Below are positions 37,172 through 45,888 of a stretch of DNA of 64,000 nucleotides, piece after piece (position 1 is the first letter of the stretch; each line of letters opens with the position of its first letter). Source of the stretch: Phyllobacterium endophyticum. GTDB taxonomy: Bacteria; Pseudomonadota; Alphaproteobacteria; Rhizobiales; Rhizobiaceae. The DNA lies in contig NZ_PGGN01000002.1 in assembly GCF_003010935.1 (NCBI RefSeq), positions 1,116,001 through 1,180,000 of the forward strand, written 5' to 3'. Both the position numbers and the translations under genes were made by a program. The notes beneath the pieces are model-generated. The model was not told the DNA's origin. It made no database searches and worked only from the letters and a program-made list of their open reading frames with translations.

Positions 37172-37606
37172 ATGGACCAGATTCCCCTCTCCGCAACAGT
37201 CGATGGCGTCTCGGCGGTCTGCATTCGCGATAAGGCGTTCCTGCTCGTGGAGCGAGGGCGTGAACCCTCGAAAGGCTGGCTGGCGTTTCCGGGCGGGAGA
37301 CGAGAGGACGGTGAGACACCCGAAGAGGCGGCAATACGCGAGCTTCACGAAGAGACCGGCATCACTGCAACCGCGGTAACCTATCTCACCACCGTCACGT
37401 TCGACTATTCAACGCCTGAGTTCCCCGCGCCAAAGCCCTTCCGACTGGCGGTTTTTCTCGTGCAGGATTCAACAGGCGAAGCGGTTGCTGCTGATGACGC
37501 GGCCGCGGTGCATTGGCTCAAGCTAGAAGAAATGAGCGCTTTCGATGTGACTGAAAGCGTTCTCGACGTCGTTAGCGAGCTCGCCGGAAGATTCAACTCA
37601 CCGTAA
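37172..37606 (+). CDS. Nudix hydrolase
   Basis: Pyrophosphohydrolase of 144 residues. The complete Nudix box lies at residues 41-63 (GG..EDGETPEEAAIRELHEETG), retaining all catalytic glutamates. The gene is divergent from the SRAP gene, which suggests a nucleotide-pool or repair setting, but the substrate is not assignable. It resembles ADP-ribose/NTP pyrophosphatases of the MutT group. Confidence 0.9.
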   Translation: MDQIPLSATVDGVSAVCIRDKAFLLVERGREPSKGWLAFPGGRREDGETPEEAAIRELHEETGITATAVTYLTTVTFDYSTPEFPAPKPFRLAVFLVQDSTGEAVAADDAAAVHWLKLEEMSAFDVTESVLDVVSELAGRFNSP

Positions 37607-37680
37607 CGTTGCGGGAAACGCCTTGAAGATGCCAAGCTTTGCGGTACAACCATCCGGGGAACTTGTCCCGGGGTAGTTTC

Positions 37681-38049
37681 GTGCGAAGCACAATGATCAT
37701 TACAGCGTTTTTGACCGCCATGGTCACGGCAGCGCCCGCATATGCGGTCGATCCCCTGTACGAAGCGAAACTTGTACGCTTGGCCGAGGTGCTCGGATCG
37801 ATACACTCGCTTCGCAACCTTTGCGGCGAAAGAAGCAATCAGTGGCGTGATCGCATGGACTCGCTGCTTTTGGCAGAAAATCCAGATCCAGCGCGCAGGG
37901 CAAAGCTTATTGCCAGCTTCAACCGCGGATATCGCTCTTTCAACGAGACTTATTCGACGTGTACGAGCCAGGCGATTGCGGCGATTGACCGCTACCAAAA
38001 CGAGGGAACGAGACTTTCTTCAGAGATCGTATCGGGATATGGAAATTAA
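37681..38049 (+). CDS. TIGR02301-type exported protein
   Basis: Small secreted protein of about 122 residues confined to alphaproteobacteria. A signal peptide (MRSTMIITAFLTAMVTAAPAYA) is followed by a helical domain with ERSNQWRDRMD and two cysteines that could pair. I choose GTG 37681, preceded by a GGGGTAG run; ATG 37693 would shorten the signal peptide by four residues. Function unknown. Confidence 0.8.
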   Translation: MRSTMIITAFLTAMVTAAPAYAVDPLYEAKLVRLAEVLGSIHSLRNLCGERSNQWRDRMDSLLLAENPDPARRAKLIASFNRGYRSFNETYSTCTSQAIAAIDRYQNEGTRLSSEIVSGYGN

Positions 38050-38151
38050 CCGGGCTTTAACTGTTGGAGCCAATGAACCGCATTTTAAACAAAAGCTATG
38101 GTATTGTTTAGCGGTCGTTTAAGAATTGGCTTCGGCCAAGGATGGTATATC

Positions 38152-38409
38152 ATGAACATGACATCGACAGACCTTGATAGGTTGGTTGCAGAAGAAAAAA
38201 AGCTGGTTGCGATCGAATATCAGAATGAAGTCTGGGCAGATGGCACGCTTGAAGGTATCGAGCCCGAAATCATGGCTGAAGCCGCTTTTGCCACCGCATT
38301 GACGGAGTTAATCCGTGATAACGGTGAAGTGTCCGCATTGGCCTTGCTCGATGGGCTGCGTGAACGTATTTCTGCGGGTGAGTTTTCATCAAATCGCGTT
38401 TTGCAATAA
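38152..38409 (+). CDS. conserved small protein, unknown function
   Basis: 85-residue, acidic and mostly helical protein without signal peptide or membrane segment (MNMTSTDLDRLVAEEKKL start). Ribosome binding region GGATGG lies upstream of ATG 38152. It lies between two exported proteins and is about 100 bases from the first. I do not recognise a domain. Confidence 0.65.
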   Translation: MNMTSTDLDRLVAEEKKLVAIEYQNEVWADGTLEGIEPEIMAEAAFATALTELIRDNGEVSALALLDGLRERISAGEFSSNRVLQ

Positions 38410-38431
38410 TTGAACTCCCGGGTGATTTCGC

Positions 38432-39241
38432 ATGCCTGAAAAGCACTTTTCCGCCTCTGCGGTCGCAAGAGCCTGTCTGCTAGCGGTCGCCGGGTGTATT
38501 TTCAGCCTTCCGGCCTTGTCCGCAAGCATCGAGGGGTCGGTTCAACTCGCATTGAGCGAGATCAAGAAAGAAGAACTTCCCAAAACTGCCGAACCTGCAA
38601 AACCCGACGCTGAAACCAAGCCGGCCGACGAGACCCAGAACGGCCCCTCCTCTCCTGACAAGCCCGATGCCGCGCCGGAGCAGCCTGTACAGGCGCCGGC
38701 AGCGACGGAGGACAGCAGCGCGGGTGAGCAGAGCAGCAATCCTGCCATGCCCAATGCTAAGGAAGGCTCACCAGCGCCTCAGGTCGAATACGACGTCACC
38801 AAACTGCCCTTCCCCGTGCAGAAGATGCGCGAACTTATCCTGACGGCTGCAAAATCCGGTTCGATCGAGGCCCTTCGTCCGCTGATCGGATCTGGCGATG
38901 ACATAACGATGCTGTCGCTCACCGATATCGAAGGCGATCCGCTGGCTTATCTAAAAAGCCTCGCTGGCGATCCGGATGGTCAGGAGATTCTGGCTATATT
39001 GGTCGACGTGCTTGAGTCGGGTTACGTGCATATCGATGCGGGTACGGCCGACGAGCTTTACGTGTGGCCTTATTTCTTCGCTTATCCGCTCGACAAGCTG
39101 GATGCGAAACAAAAGGTCGAGCTCTTCCAAATCGTCACGGCCGGCGATTACGACGAGATGAAGCAATTTGGCACTTACGTGTTTTACCGCTTGGGTATCA
39201 CACCCAAAGGCCGCTGGCGTTTCTTCGTCACGGGCGACTGA
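38432..39241 (+). CDS. exported protein with Pro/Ala/Glu-rich linker
   Basis: 269 residues: N-terminal signal peptide (residues 1-31, ending PALSA), a low-complexity Pro/Ala/Glu/Ser linker at about 45-125, then a folded C-terminal region of about 140 residues with aromatic YVWPYFFAY and GRWRFFVTGD ends. Probably periplasmic. It starts 22 bases after the 85-residue gene. Similar proteins appear in rhizobia without known function. Confidence 0.75.
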   Translation: MPEKHFSASAVARACLLAVAGCIFSLPALSASIEGSVQLALSEIKKEELPKTAEPAKPDAETKPADETQNGPSSPDKPDAAPEQPVQAPAATEDSSAGEQSSNPAMPNAKEGSPAPQVEYDVTKLPFPVQKMRELILTAAKSGSIEALRPLIGSGDDITMLSLTDIEGDPLAYLKSLAGDPDGQEILAILVDVLESGYVHIDAGTADELYVWPYFFAYPLDKLDAKQKVELFQIVTAGDYDEMKQFGTYVFYRLGITPKGRWRFFVTGD

Positions 39242-39275
39242 AAAAACCTCAGAGGCAAAACTTTCTTACCCGCGA

Positions 39276-39302
39276 TGTCACGTTTGGCAGTGCTGTCTCG
39301 TC
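39276..39302 (+). promoter_or_regulatory. predicted ECF41-type sigma promoter
   Basis: TGTCACG (39276-39282), exactly 16 bases, then CGTC (39299-39302). This matches the signature described for ECF41 sigma factors (TGTCACA, 16 bases, CGTC) with one change. It lies 40 bases upstream of the carboxymuconolactone-decarboxylase gene, which is followed by an ECF41-type sigma gene, as expected for self-regulation. Confidence 0.75.
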
Positions 39303-39341
39303 TTGTGTTCAGGCAACTGAATGCCGGATAAGGAGATAGAC

Positions 39342-39797
39342 ATGAAAGCGAGATTGAACCTGTTCAATCATGGCGGTATCGAGCCAATGATAAAAATGAG
39401 CGAAAGCGTCGAGAAATCCGGCCTTGAACATAGTCTCAAGGAGCTGATCAAGATGAGAGCTTCGCAGATCAATGGATGTGCGTTTTGCCTCGACATGCAT
39501 TCAAAGGATGCGCGCGCAAACGGCGAGACCGAGCAGCGGCTCTACCTGCTTAACGCCTGGAGGGAATCACCGCTTTATAGCGACCGCGAGCGCGCGGCAT
39601 TGGCTTGGACGGAGGCGCTGACGCTGGTGTCCGAAACGCATGCGCCTGATGCCGACTATGAAGCCCTGAAGCCGCATTTTACGGATGATGAAATCGTACA
39701 ACTGACCATGATGATTGTTACAATCAATTCCTGGAACAGAATCTCCATAGGCTTCCGCACCGTACACCCCGTGGCAAAAGACCGTGCCGCAGCCTGA
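39342..39797 (+). CDS. carboxymuconolactone decarboxylase / AhpD-like protein
   Basis: AhpD-like all-helical fold of 151 residues. The redox motif is CAFCLDMH with Cys46, Cys49 and His53, typical of alkylhydroperoxidase-type members that reduce peroxides or act in thiol relay. ATG 39342 follows an AAGGAGAT site. This family is the most common partner of ECF41 sigma factors. Its stop lies inside the sigma gene start, overlapping by 14 bases. Confidence 0.92.
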   Translation: MKARLNLFNHGGIEPMIKMSESVEKSGLEHSLKELIKMRASQINGCAFCLDMHSKDARANGETEQRLYLLNAWRESPLYSDRERAALAWTEALTLVSETHAPDADYEALKPHFTDDEIVQLTMMIVTINSWNRISIGFRTVHPVAKDRAAA

Positions 39798-40653
39798 CAA
39801 CATAACTGAGGCATTCAACCGCCTCAGGCCGCGACTGATCCGCATCGCCTATCGGATGCTCGGCTCGGTCGCGGAGGCGGAGGATATCGTTCAGGAGGGG
39901 TTTATCCGCTGGCATCAGGCCGACCGGTCTGATGTCCACAGCGAAGAAGCATTTCTTGTGCGCACCATTACACGCCTTTGCCTCGACCATTTGAAATCGG
40001 CGCGCGTGCGGAGGGAAACCTACGTGGGAGAATGGCTTCCAGAACCCATCTTCGACCCAAGCCACGAGGAGACGGATACTGATATCACCCTCACGCTGAT
40101 GATGGCTCTGGAGCGTCTTTCGCCGCTCGAACGTGCCGCATTTCTGCTGCACGACGTGTTCGGACAGGATTTCGCTCATGTTTCGGAAGCAATCGGCCGC
40201 GATCCGGCCACGTGCCGGCAATTGGCGAGTCGAGCCCGTAGCCATATCCAGAAGGCCAAGCCCCGTTTTCCGGTCTCCAACGAACAAGGGCAGAACATCG
40301 CCAAGGCCTTTTTCGCCGCTTCACGCACCGGCGACATGCAGACACTGCAAGCTCTTTTGGCACAGGACGTTGTTCTCCATGCCGATGGCGGAGGCCAGCG
40401 GATCTCGGTCGTCAATCCGATCTATTCAGCTGCAAATGTGTGCCGGTTTCTTGAAGGGGTCTCAAGACGGGCAGAGTATCAGCTACCACCGCTTCTACAT
40501 CAAGGCTTTATCGATGGGTTGCCGGGCTTTGTCACGAGGGAGAGTGACGGCCTGCCACAGACGACCGCTCTTGAAATCGAGGATGGCAAGATCAAGGCGA
40601 TCTATGTGATGCGCAATCCCGAGAAACTCCGGCATCTGAATTTTCCGCATTGA
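39784..40653 (+). CDS. ECF41-type sigma factor with SnoaL-like C-terminal domain
   Basis: Sigma-70 region 2 (about residues 10-75) and region 4 (about 105-160) are joined by a linker with WLPEP at residues 84-88. A SnoaL-like extension follows, with DGGGQ at 201-205 and NPEKL at 278-282. These three motifs define the ECF41 group, where the extension controls sigma activity without a separate anti-sigma factor. The GTG start overlaps the upstream gene. It probably transcribes its own operon from 39276-39302. The inducing signal is unknown. Confidence 0.93.
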   Translation: MPQPDNITEAFNRLRPRLIRIAYRMLGSVAEAEDIVQEGFIRWHQADRSDVHSEEAFLVRTITRLCLDHLKSARVRRETYVGEWLPEPIFDPSHEETDTDITLTLMMALERLSPLERAAFLLHDVFGQDFAHVSEAIGRDPATCRQLASRARSHIQKAKPRFPVSNEQGQNIAKAFFAASRTGDMQTLQALLAQDVVLHADGGGQRISVVNPIYSAANVCRFLEGVSRRAEYQLPPLLHQGFIDGLPGFVTRESDGLPQTTALEIEDGKIKAIYVMRNPEKLRHLNFPH

Positions 40654-40706
40654 CCCCGGTGGGGCTTGGTCTAGCTTTGGCGGCCGTTGCCTCAAAGGAA
40701 ATCGTA

Positions 40707-41495
40707 ATGCAGCAGTTGACGATGTATCAGGTAGACGCGTTTACCACCGAACTCTTTAGCGGTAATCCGGCAGCGGTCCTTGTACTCGATCAATGGCTTC
40801 CCGTAGAAACGATGCAAGCTATCGCGAGTGAAAACAATCTAGCCGAGACCGCCTTCGTCAAACGGCAACCCAACGGCTGGGACCTACGCTGGTTTACCCC
40901 GGTGCACGAGGTGGACTTTTGTGGCCACGCAACGCTTGCCACAGCCCATGTGCTTGCCAATGAGCTAGGCGTCGAGGGTGAGTTGGTTTTTACAACCAAG
41001 GTCGGCGCTTTGAGGGTCAACAGGAAGAACTCAGCATACCAGCTTGATTTTCCAAGTTTCCCACCGCAACCGATTGGCGCAATGCCTCCGATGCTCAGCG
41101 AGATCGCTGGAGGTCTGCACGTCTCGGTATTTCGAAACTTCGAAAACATATTCGTTGTGTTGCGGGACGAGCAGGCAGTCCTCGAGTTCATACCGGACTT
41201 GCCGAATATCGAGAAGCTCGATCCATTCGGGCTCGTGATAACGGCCAAAGGCGGCGAACACGACTTTGTGTCGCGCTATTTCGTTCCTCATGCCGGCATT
41301 CCGGAAGACCCGGTGACAGGCTCCATCCACTCGACGCTGGTGCCCTATTGGGCAGCACAGTTGGGCAAGACCAAATTGTCGGCCTTCCAGCGTTCGAAGC
41401 GTGGCGGGCAACTTGTCTGTGAGCTTTCCGGTGATCGTGTGCTGATCACGGGATCGGCCGTTACCTTCATGAAGGCCAAAATCTACCTGCCCTGA
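40707..41495 (+). CDS. PhzF-family isomerase/epimerase-like protein
   Basis: Diaminopimelate-epimerase fold protein of 262 residues. Visible motifs: DAFTTELFSGNPAAV at the N terminus, the catalytic Glu in NNLAETAF, GHATLA and EDPVTGSIHS. The reaction is unknown outside phenazine producers. ATG 40707 follows AAAGGA. It starts 53 bases after the sigma gene and could belong to the same ECF41-controlled transcript, but this is uncertain. Convergent with the dihydroorotase gene, overlapping by 13 bases. Confidence 0.88.
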   Translation: MQQLTMYQVDAFTTELFSGNPAAVLVLDQWLPVETMQAIASENNLAETAFVKRQPNGWDLRWFTPVHEVDFCGHATLATAHVLANELGVEGELVFTTKVGALRVNRKNSAYQLDFPSFPPQPIGAMPPMLSEIAGGLHVSVFRNFENIFVVLRDEQAVLEFIPDLPNIEKLDPFGLVITAKGGEHDFVSRYFVPHAGIPEDPVTGSIHSTLVPYWAAQLGKTKLSAFQRSKRGGQLVCELSGDRVLITGSAVTFMKAKIYLP

Positions 41496-42817
41496 AGCGC
41501 CTCACCGAACAGGACCGGCTCACCTTGGCCCGGTGTGACTATTTCTCCCTCCCACATGACCTTGTGGCCGCGAACGATCGTGCCGACCGGCCAGCCTGTA
41601 ACAGTCTTGCCATCATAGGGTGTCCAACCAGCTTTTGAGCCGACCTGGGCGTTTGTGATGGTTACGCGCCTCTTCATGTCGACTATGGTTAAATCAGCAT
41701 CGTACCCGACAGCAATTCGGCCCTTGCGAGCCATGCCAAACAGACGATTGGGGCCATGCGAGCTCAAGTCAACGAAACGCTCGATCGACATGCGGCCAGC
41801 GTTTACGTGGTCAAGCATGATCGGCACCAGGGTCTGGACGCCGGTCATGCCCGATGGTGAGGCTGGATACGGCTTTGATTTCTCTTCGAGCGTATGCGGC
41901 GCATGGTCAGAGCCGAGAACATCGACGATCCCTTGCCCGATCCCCTTCCAGATGCCGTCGCGATGGCGCGCCTCCCGAACGGGCGGGTTCATTTGCAACA
42001 ATGTGCCAAGCGTCCCGTACAGGCCTGCATCGAGCGTCAGGTGATGTGGCGTCGCCTCGCAACTCGCCACATCCTTGTGGTCCGCCAGAAAATCGATCTC
42101 TTCTGCTGTGGAGATATGCAAGACATGGATGCGCGCGCCGGTTTCCCGAGCGATCCGGACCAAGCGCTGCGTGCACTGCAGCGCTGCGATCTCGTCCCGC
42201 CAGACTGGATGGGACGAGGGATCTCCCGGAACGCGAAAGCCTTCTCGCTCGCGCAGACGGAATTCGTCCTCTGAGTGGAATGCTGCGCGGCGGCGGGTAT
42301 TCTTCAGGATCGAACGCACACCATCATCGTCCTCCACGAGCAGATCGCCGGTAGAAGAACCCATGAAAACCTTTATGCCGGCGGCGCCCGGCAATCGCTC
42401 AAGCTCTGCTACATCACCGGCATTGTCGCGCGTGCCGCCAACCCAGAAGGCAAAGTCGCAATGCATCCGGTGGTGACCGCGACGAACCTTGTCCTCCAGC
42501 TTTTCTGCGGAAGTCGTGAGCGGCTTCGTGTTCGGCATTTCAAACACTGCCGTCACTCCGCCAAGCACTGCGGAGCGCGAGCCGCTCTCCAGATCCTCCT
42601 TGTGTTCAAGGCCGGGTTCGCGGAAATGCACCTGACTATCGACGACCCCCGGGAGGATGTGCAATCCGGTGGCATCGATAGTCTCACCGGCCGAAGCACT
42701 GCCAAGGTTGCCGATCGCCGCAATGCGGCCACCGCTGACGCCAATGTCTCGCAAGGCGACGCCATCTTGATTGACGACAATCCCGCTTCTGAAAATCGTA
42801 TCGAATACCTGAGCCAT
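41483..42817 (-). CDS. pyrC: dihydroorotase (class I)
   Basis: Zinc amidohydrolase that closes carbamoyl-aspartate to dihydroorotate in pyrimidine synthesis. Metal ligands are in VHFREPG (HxR), the carbamylated-lysine region in GIKVFMGSS, and the catalytic Asp in GSDHAPHT. ATG 42817 (MAQVFDTIF) gives 444 residues, normal for class I; the longer upstream frame reads into the divergent ygfZ gene. Hydantoinase-like activity cannot be excluded from sequence. Confidence 0.9.
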   Translation of the reverse strand: MAQVFDTIFRSGIVVNQDGVALRDIGVSGGRIAAIGNLGSASAGETIDATGLHILPGVVDSQVHFREPGLEHKEDLESGSRSAVLGGVTAVFEMPNTKPLTTSAEKLEDKVRRGHHRMHCDFAFWVGGTRDNAGDVAELERLPGAAGIKVFMGSSTGDLLVEDDDGVRSILKNTRRRAAFHSEDEFRLREREGFRVPGDPSSHPVWRDEIAALQCTQRLVRIARETGARIHVLHISTAEEIDFLADHKDVASCEATPHHLTLDAGLYGTLGTLLQMNPPVREARHRDGIWKGIGQGIVDVLGSDHAPHTLEEKSKPYPASPSGMTGVQTLVPIMLDHVNAGRMSIERFVDLSSHGPNRLFGMARKGRIAVGYDADLTIVDMKRRVTITNAQVGSKAGWTPYDGKTVTGWPVGTIVRGHKVMWEGEIVTPGQGEPVLFGEALQGR

Positions 42818-42893
42818 TTGCTTTTCACTCCAGCCTTGCGAACGCTTCGCCTGCGGATTACGTAACAGGGGCGGGAAAGGCAAGGGTGATCGA

Positions 42894-43742
42894 ATGCCAC
42901 GGCAAAGTTTAAGTGGAAGAGCAGTCTTGGAGGTGAACGGCGAAGATGCCGAGGATTTCCTGCAAAACCTCATCACCGCCGATCTCGATGCCCTGGAACA
43001 AGGAGATCTGAAAGCCGGTGCCCTGCTCAATCCTCAAGGCAAGATCCTGTTCGAATTTCTAGTCTCACGTACCGAAGGTGGCTTGCGCCTTGATACGCTG
43101 CTGACGTCCGCCGACGACCTGTCAAAGCGATTGACCCTATACAAGTTGCGGGCCCGAGTGCAAATTGCCGTGCATTTAGAGCCGGTTGTCCAGGTTTTGT
43201 GGGAAAGCGAGTCCGATGTCTCAGAAACTGATTCAGCATTGCGGGACCGGCGCTTCCCCGACGTGGTGGGTGTTAAGCGACAGTATGGCGGTCCGGACGT
43301 AGATCAGGACGAAGCAGCATGGACAGCCCTTCGCATTAAACACGGGGTCGCGGAAGCTCCACTCGATTACTCGCTGGGCGATGCTTTTCCGCATGACGTC
43401 AATCTGGACCAGACCGGCGGTGTCTCCTTCAGGAAGGGTTGCTTTGTCGGCCAGGAGGTTGTGTCGCGCATGCACCACCGCGGTACGGCAAGGCGACGTA
43501 TTCTAGTCGCCACCGGGAAGTCAGGCTTGCCCGAACCCGGCACAGCAATAACAGCCAACGAACGCGAAATTGGCAGGCTTGGAAGCGTCGCAGGGTCATC
43601 TGCACTGGCTCTCGCCCGCATCGACCGGGTTAAGGACGCGATGGACAGCGGCGTGCCAATACTGGCAGGAGATATTCCTATCCACCTTGCCATTCCTCCC
43701 GAACACCGGTTTACATTCCCCGAGGCGACGCAAGAGGCCTGA
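42894..43742 (+). CDS. ygfZ: folate-dependent Fe-S repair protein YgfZ/IBA57-like
   Basis: GcvT-fold protein that helps mature or repair certain Fe-S enzymes. The signature KGCFVGQEV lies near residues 181-189. Length 282. ATG 42894 follows AAGGCAAGGG. It is divergent from the dihydroorotase gene by 76 bases and heads a tightly spaced plus-strand cluster ending with the cupin gene. NadA later in the window is a 4Fe-4S enzyme, which could be a client; this is inference. Confidence 0.92.
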   Translation: MPRQSLSGRAVLEVNGEDAEDFLQNLITADLDALEQGDLKAGALLNPQGKILFEFLVSRTEGGLRLDTLLTSADDLSKRLTLYKLRARVQIAVHLEPVVQVLWESESDVSETDSALRDRRFPDVVGVKRQYGGPDVDQDEAAWTALRIKHGVAEAPLDYSLGDAFPHDVNLDQTGGVSFRKGCFVGQEVVSRMHHRGTARRRILVATGKSGLPEPGTAITANEREIGRLGSVAGSSALALARIDRVKDAMDSGVPILAGDIPIHLAIPPEHRFTFPEATQEA

Positions 43743-43755
43743 CCGAGGAGTGGGA

Positions 43756-44400
43756 ATGCTGCGACCGGAAAAACCGCAACCGAGCAGTTGGAAGAAGGAA
43801 GAATTTCGAGCGTGGCAGCGAATGCTCTCCGGACGGCGATTGGATTTGCTCGATCCCTCGCCTCTCGATATCGAAATCGAGGACATTGCACAGGGGCTGG
43901 CGCGGGTCGCTCGCTGGAATGGCCAGACGATCGGGGACCACGCTTTTTCGGTGGCACAGCACTCGCTGCTAGTGGAGGAAATCTTTGGCAAGATCGCCTC
44001 TGGACCTACAACGGAACAGCGCCTGATCACGCTTCTTCATGATGCACCGGAATATGTGATAGGCGATATGATCTCGCCCTTCAAAGCTGTCGTTGGTGGA
44101 GATTACAAGAGTGTCGAGTCAAGGCTTCAACGCGCCATTCACTTGAGGTTTTCGCTAGTGCCGGAGATTGGGCAGGAGTTGCGCGTTTTGATCAAGCGGG
44201 CAGATGCGATCGCCGCATATTTTGAAGCGACACGGCTTGCGGGATTCGCGGAGAAGGAAGCGGTGCGGTTTTTCGGGCGGCCCCGCGGAATTGACCCGGA
44301 AGCTCTCGACTTGACAGCCCTCGCGACCCAGAATGCACAAAGCGCTTTTTTGGCGCGTTTTGCAGTACTTGATGAGCAACGTTCACCTAACCGGGAATAA
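43756..44400 (+). CDS. YfbR-like HD-domain phosphohydrolase
   Basis: HD superfamily enzyme of 214 residues. The first metal His lies in GDHAFSVAQHS, the HD pair at residues 95-96 (LLHDAPEYVIGD), and a later Asp in IKRADAIAA, as in 5'-deoxynucleotidases of the YfbR type. A GAGGAG site lies before ATG 43756, 14 bases after ygfZ. Substrate inferred as a nucleoside monophosphate. Confidence 0.88.
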   Translation: MLRPEKPQPSSWKKEEFRAWQRMLSGRRLDLLDPSPLDIEIEDIAQGLARVARWNGQTIGDHAFSVAQHSLLVEEIFGKIASGPTTEQRLITLLHDAPEYVIGDMISPFKAVVGGDYKSVESRLQRAIHLRFSLVPEIGQELRVLIKRADAIAAYFEATRLAGFAEKEAVRFFGRPRGIDPEALDLTALATQNAQSAFLARFAVLDEQRSPNRE

Positions 44401-44404
44401 GATT

Positions 44405-44920
44405 ATGCCGCACGTTGTTGTCTCACCTCTGTCTCGGCTAGCCGAATCTGCAACCCGTTTCGGTGCTCGCGATATGGTAACGCTCATCAACATCGGCACG
44501 GTCGTCGCGCGGCCTGTCGAGATTGCCGAAGCGCGCCACCTGTTTCTAGGTTTTAACGACATCACCGAACCTATGGAAGGTATGACGCACCCGGTCGCCG
44601 AGCATGTCAGCCAACTTATCTCCTTTGGACAACGTTGGGATCGCCAGGCTCCATTGCTCATTCACTGCTATGCGGGCGTCTCACGCTCGACCGCTGCGGC
44701 CTATATCACCGCAATTGCCCTTAATCCCGAGTTCGATGAACTGGAGTTGGCGCGGATATTGCGCCACAACGCGCCCTCTGCCACCCCCAACGGCAGACTT
44801 ATAGCGCTCGCCGATGATATACTCGGGCGCAAAGGCCGGATGGTCGATGCAATACGTTCGATCGGACGCGGTGAAGAAGCCTTCGAGGGAAAGCCTTTCA
44901 TCTTACCGCTGACGGTGTGA
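44405..44920 (+). CDS. protein tyrosine phosphatase-like protein
   Basis: Cys-based phosphatase of 171 residues with P-loop HCYAGVSRS, nucleophile Cys88 and phosphate-binding Arg94. ATG 44405 lies four bases after the HD gene; the longer upstream frame overlaps that gene. It is followed by an overlapping nadQ start. Proteins of this group are found widely in rhizobia; the substrate (phosphotyrosine or another phosphoester) is unknown. Confidence 0.88.
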   Translation: MPHVVVSPLSRLAESATRFGARDMVTLINIGTVVARPVEIAEARHLFLGFNDITEPMEGMTHPVAEHVSQLISFGQRWDRQAPLLIHCYAGVSRSTAAAYITAIALNPEFDELELARILRHNAPSATPNGRLIALADDILGRKGRMVDAIRSIGRGEEAFEGKPFILPLTV

Positions 44921-44922
44921 GC

Positions 44923-45879
44923 ATGACTGGTGCGCCCAATGCCGTCGAGATTAATCTCAGCGCCGCGATCGTGGCCGTTGCCAACAACGATCCCCTGATC
45001 TTGACCACACCTTCAGCCGAAGATCCGGAGCGCGACGAGTTGCCCTTCGGAGCGTTCAATCCGTTGTTGCATCGGACTTTTGAAACCGGTTTGCGCGAAT
45101 GGGTGGCGGAGCAGACGCCACTTCGTCTCGGATATGTCGAACAGCTCTATACATTCGGGGATCGCGGCCGTCACAAGACCGCAGAAGATCGTGATCTCCA
45201 TATCGTTTCGGTCGGCTATCTAGCGCTCACGCGCATAACCGCCGATGGGGACGCCCTGAGGAAATCCGGAGCCCGGTGGCGAAGCTGGTATTCGTTCCTG
45301 CCTTGGGAAGACTGGCGCGGTGGCAAACCGGCTATGATCGATGAGGCTATCCGCCCCGCCCTGCGTGAATGGGCCGGCAGAAGCGGACTCCCCGCCCGTC
45401 TAAGCCGTTTCCGGCTTGCATTCGGAGACGATGGAATTGTTTGGGATGAAGAGCGCGTGCTCGAACGATATGAGCTTTTGTATGAAGCGGGGCTGGTCGA
45501 GGAGGCAGCGAGGGATGGACGCTCGGAGGGCACCCACCTTTCTCGAATGCTTGGTCTTTCAATGAGTTTCGATCACCGGCGCATCCTTGCAACGGCAATC
45601 TCGCGGCTACGCGCCAAACTGAAGTATAGGCCGGTCGTGTTCGAGCTGATGGCACCCACTTTTACCTTGACGGCGTTGCAGGAGACCGTTGAGGCAATCT
45701 CTGGCCGCCACCTGCACAAGCAGAATTTTCGCAGGCTGGTCGAGACAACGGAACTGGTCGAACCGACTGGGGAAGAACAGATCCAGGCGCGCGGCCGACC
45801 CGCTGCGCTCTATCGCTTCCGTCACGATGTGCTCGAAGAACGCAGCGTGGCAGGATTGCGCGTCGGCGGCAGAGCATAG
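44923..45879 (+). CDS. nadQ: NadQ-type NAD biosynthesis repressor
   Basis: Nudix-like N-terminal domain (about residues 10-150; EQLYTFGDRGR and VSVGYLALTR) without an intact catalytic Nudix box, joined to a C-terminal winged helix (about 220-310). This architecture matches NadQ, the repressor of nadABC in alphaproteobacteria. ATG 44923 is preferred; GTG 44917 is an alternative overlapping the phosphatase stop. nadABC lies in this window with a candidate operator at 51748-51766. Length 318. Confidence 0.82.
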   Translation: MTGAPNAVEINLSAAIVAVANNDPLILTTPSAEDPERDELPFGAFNPLLHRTFETGLREWVAEQTPLRLGYVEQLYTFGDRGRHKTAEDRDLHIVSVGYLALTRITADGDALRKSGARWRSWYSFLPWEDWRGGKPAMIDEAIRPALREWAGRSGLPARLSRFRLAFGDDGIVWDEERVLERYELLYEAGLVEEAARDGRSEGTHLSRMLGLSMSFDHRRILATAISRLRAKLKYRPVVFELMAPTFTLTALQETVEAISGRHLHKQNFRRLVETTELVEPTGEEQIQARGRPAALYRFRHDVLEERSVAGLRVGGRA

Positions 45880-45888
45880 GAGGATGAG

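Noticed and set aside
37073-37348. N-terminal extension of the SRAP protein
   Set aside because: The essential Cys must follow the initiator Met (MCGR), which fixes the start at 37072; the upstream frame runs into the Nudix gene.
38085-38111. AAACAA/TTGTTT inverted repeat upstream of the 85-residue gene
   Set aside because: Only six pairs in AT-rich sequence; compatible with chance.
42818-43030. N-terminal extension of dihydroorotase
   Set aside because: It overlaps the divergent ygfZ gene and lacks family similarity.
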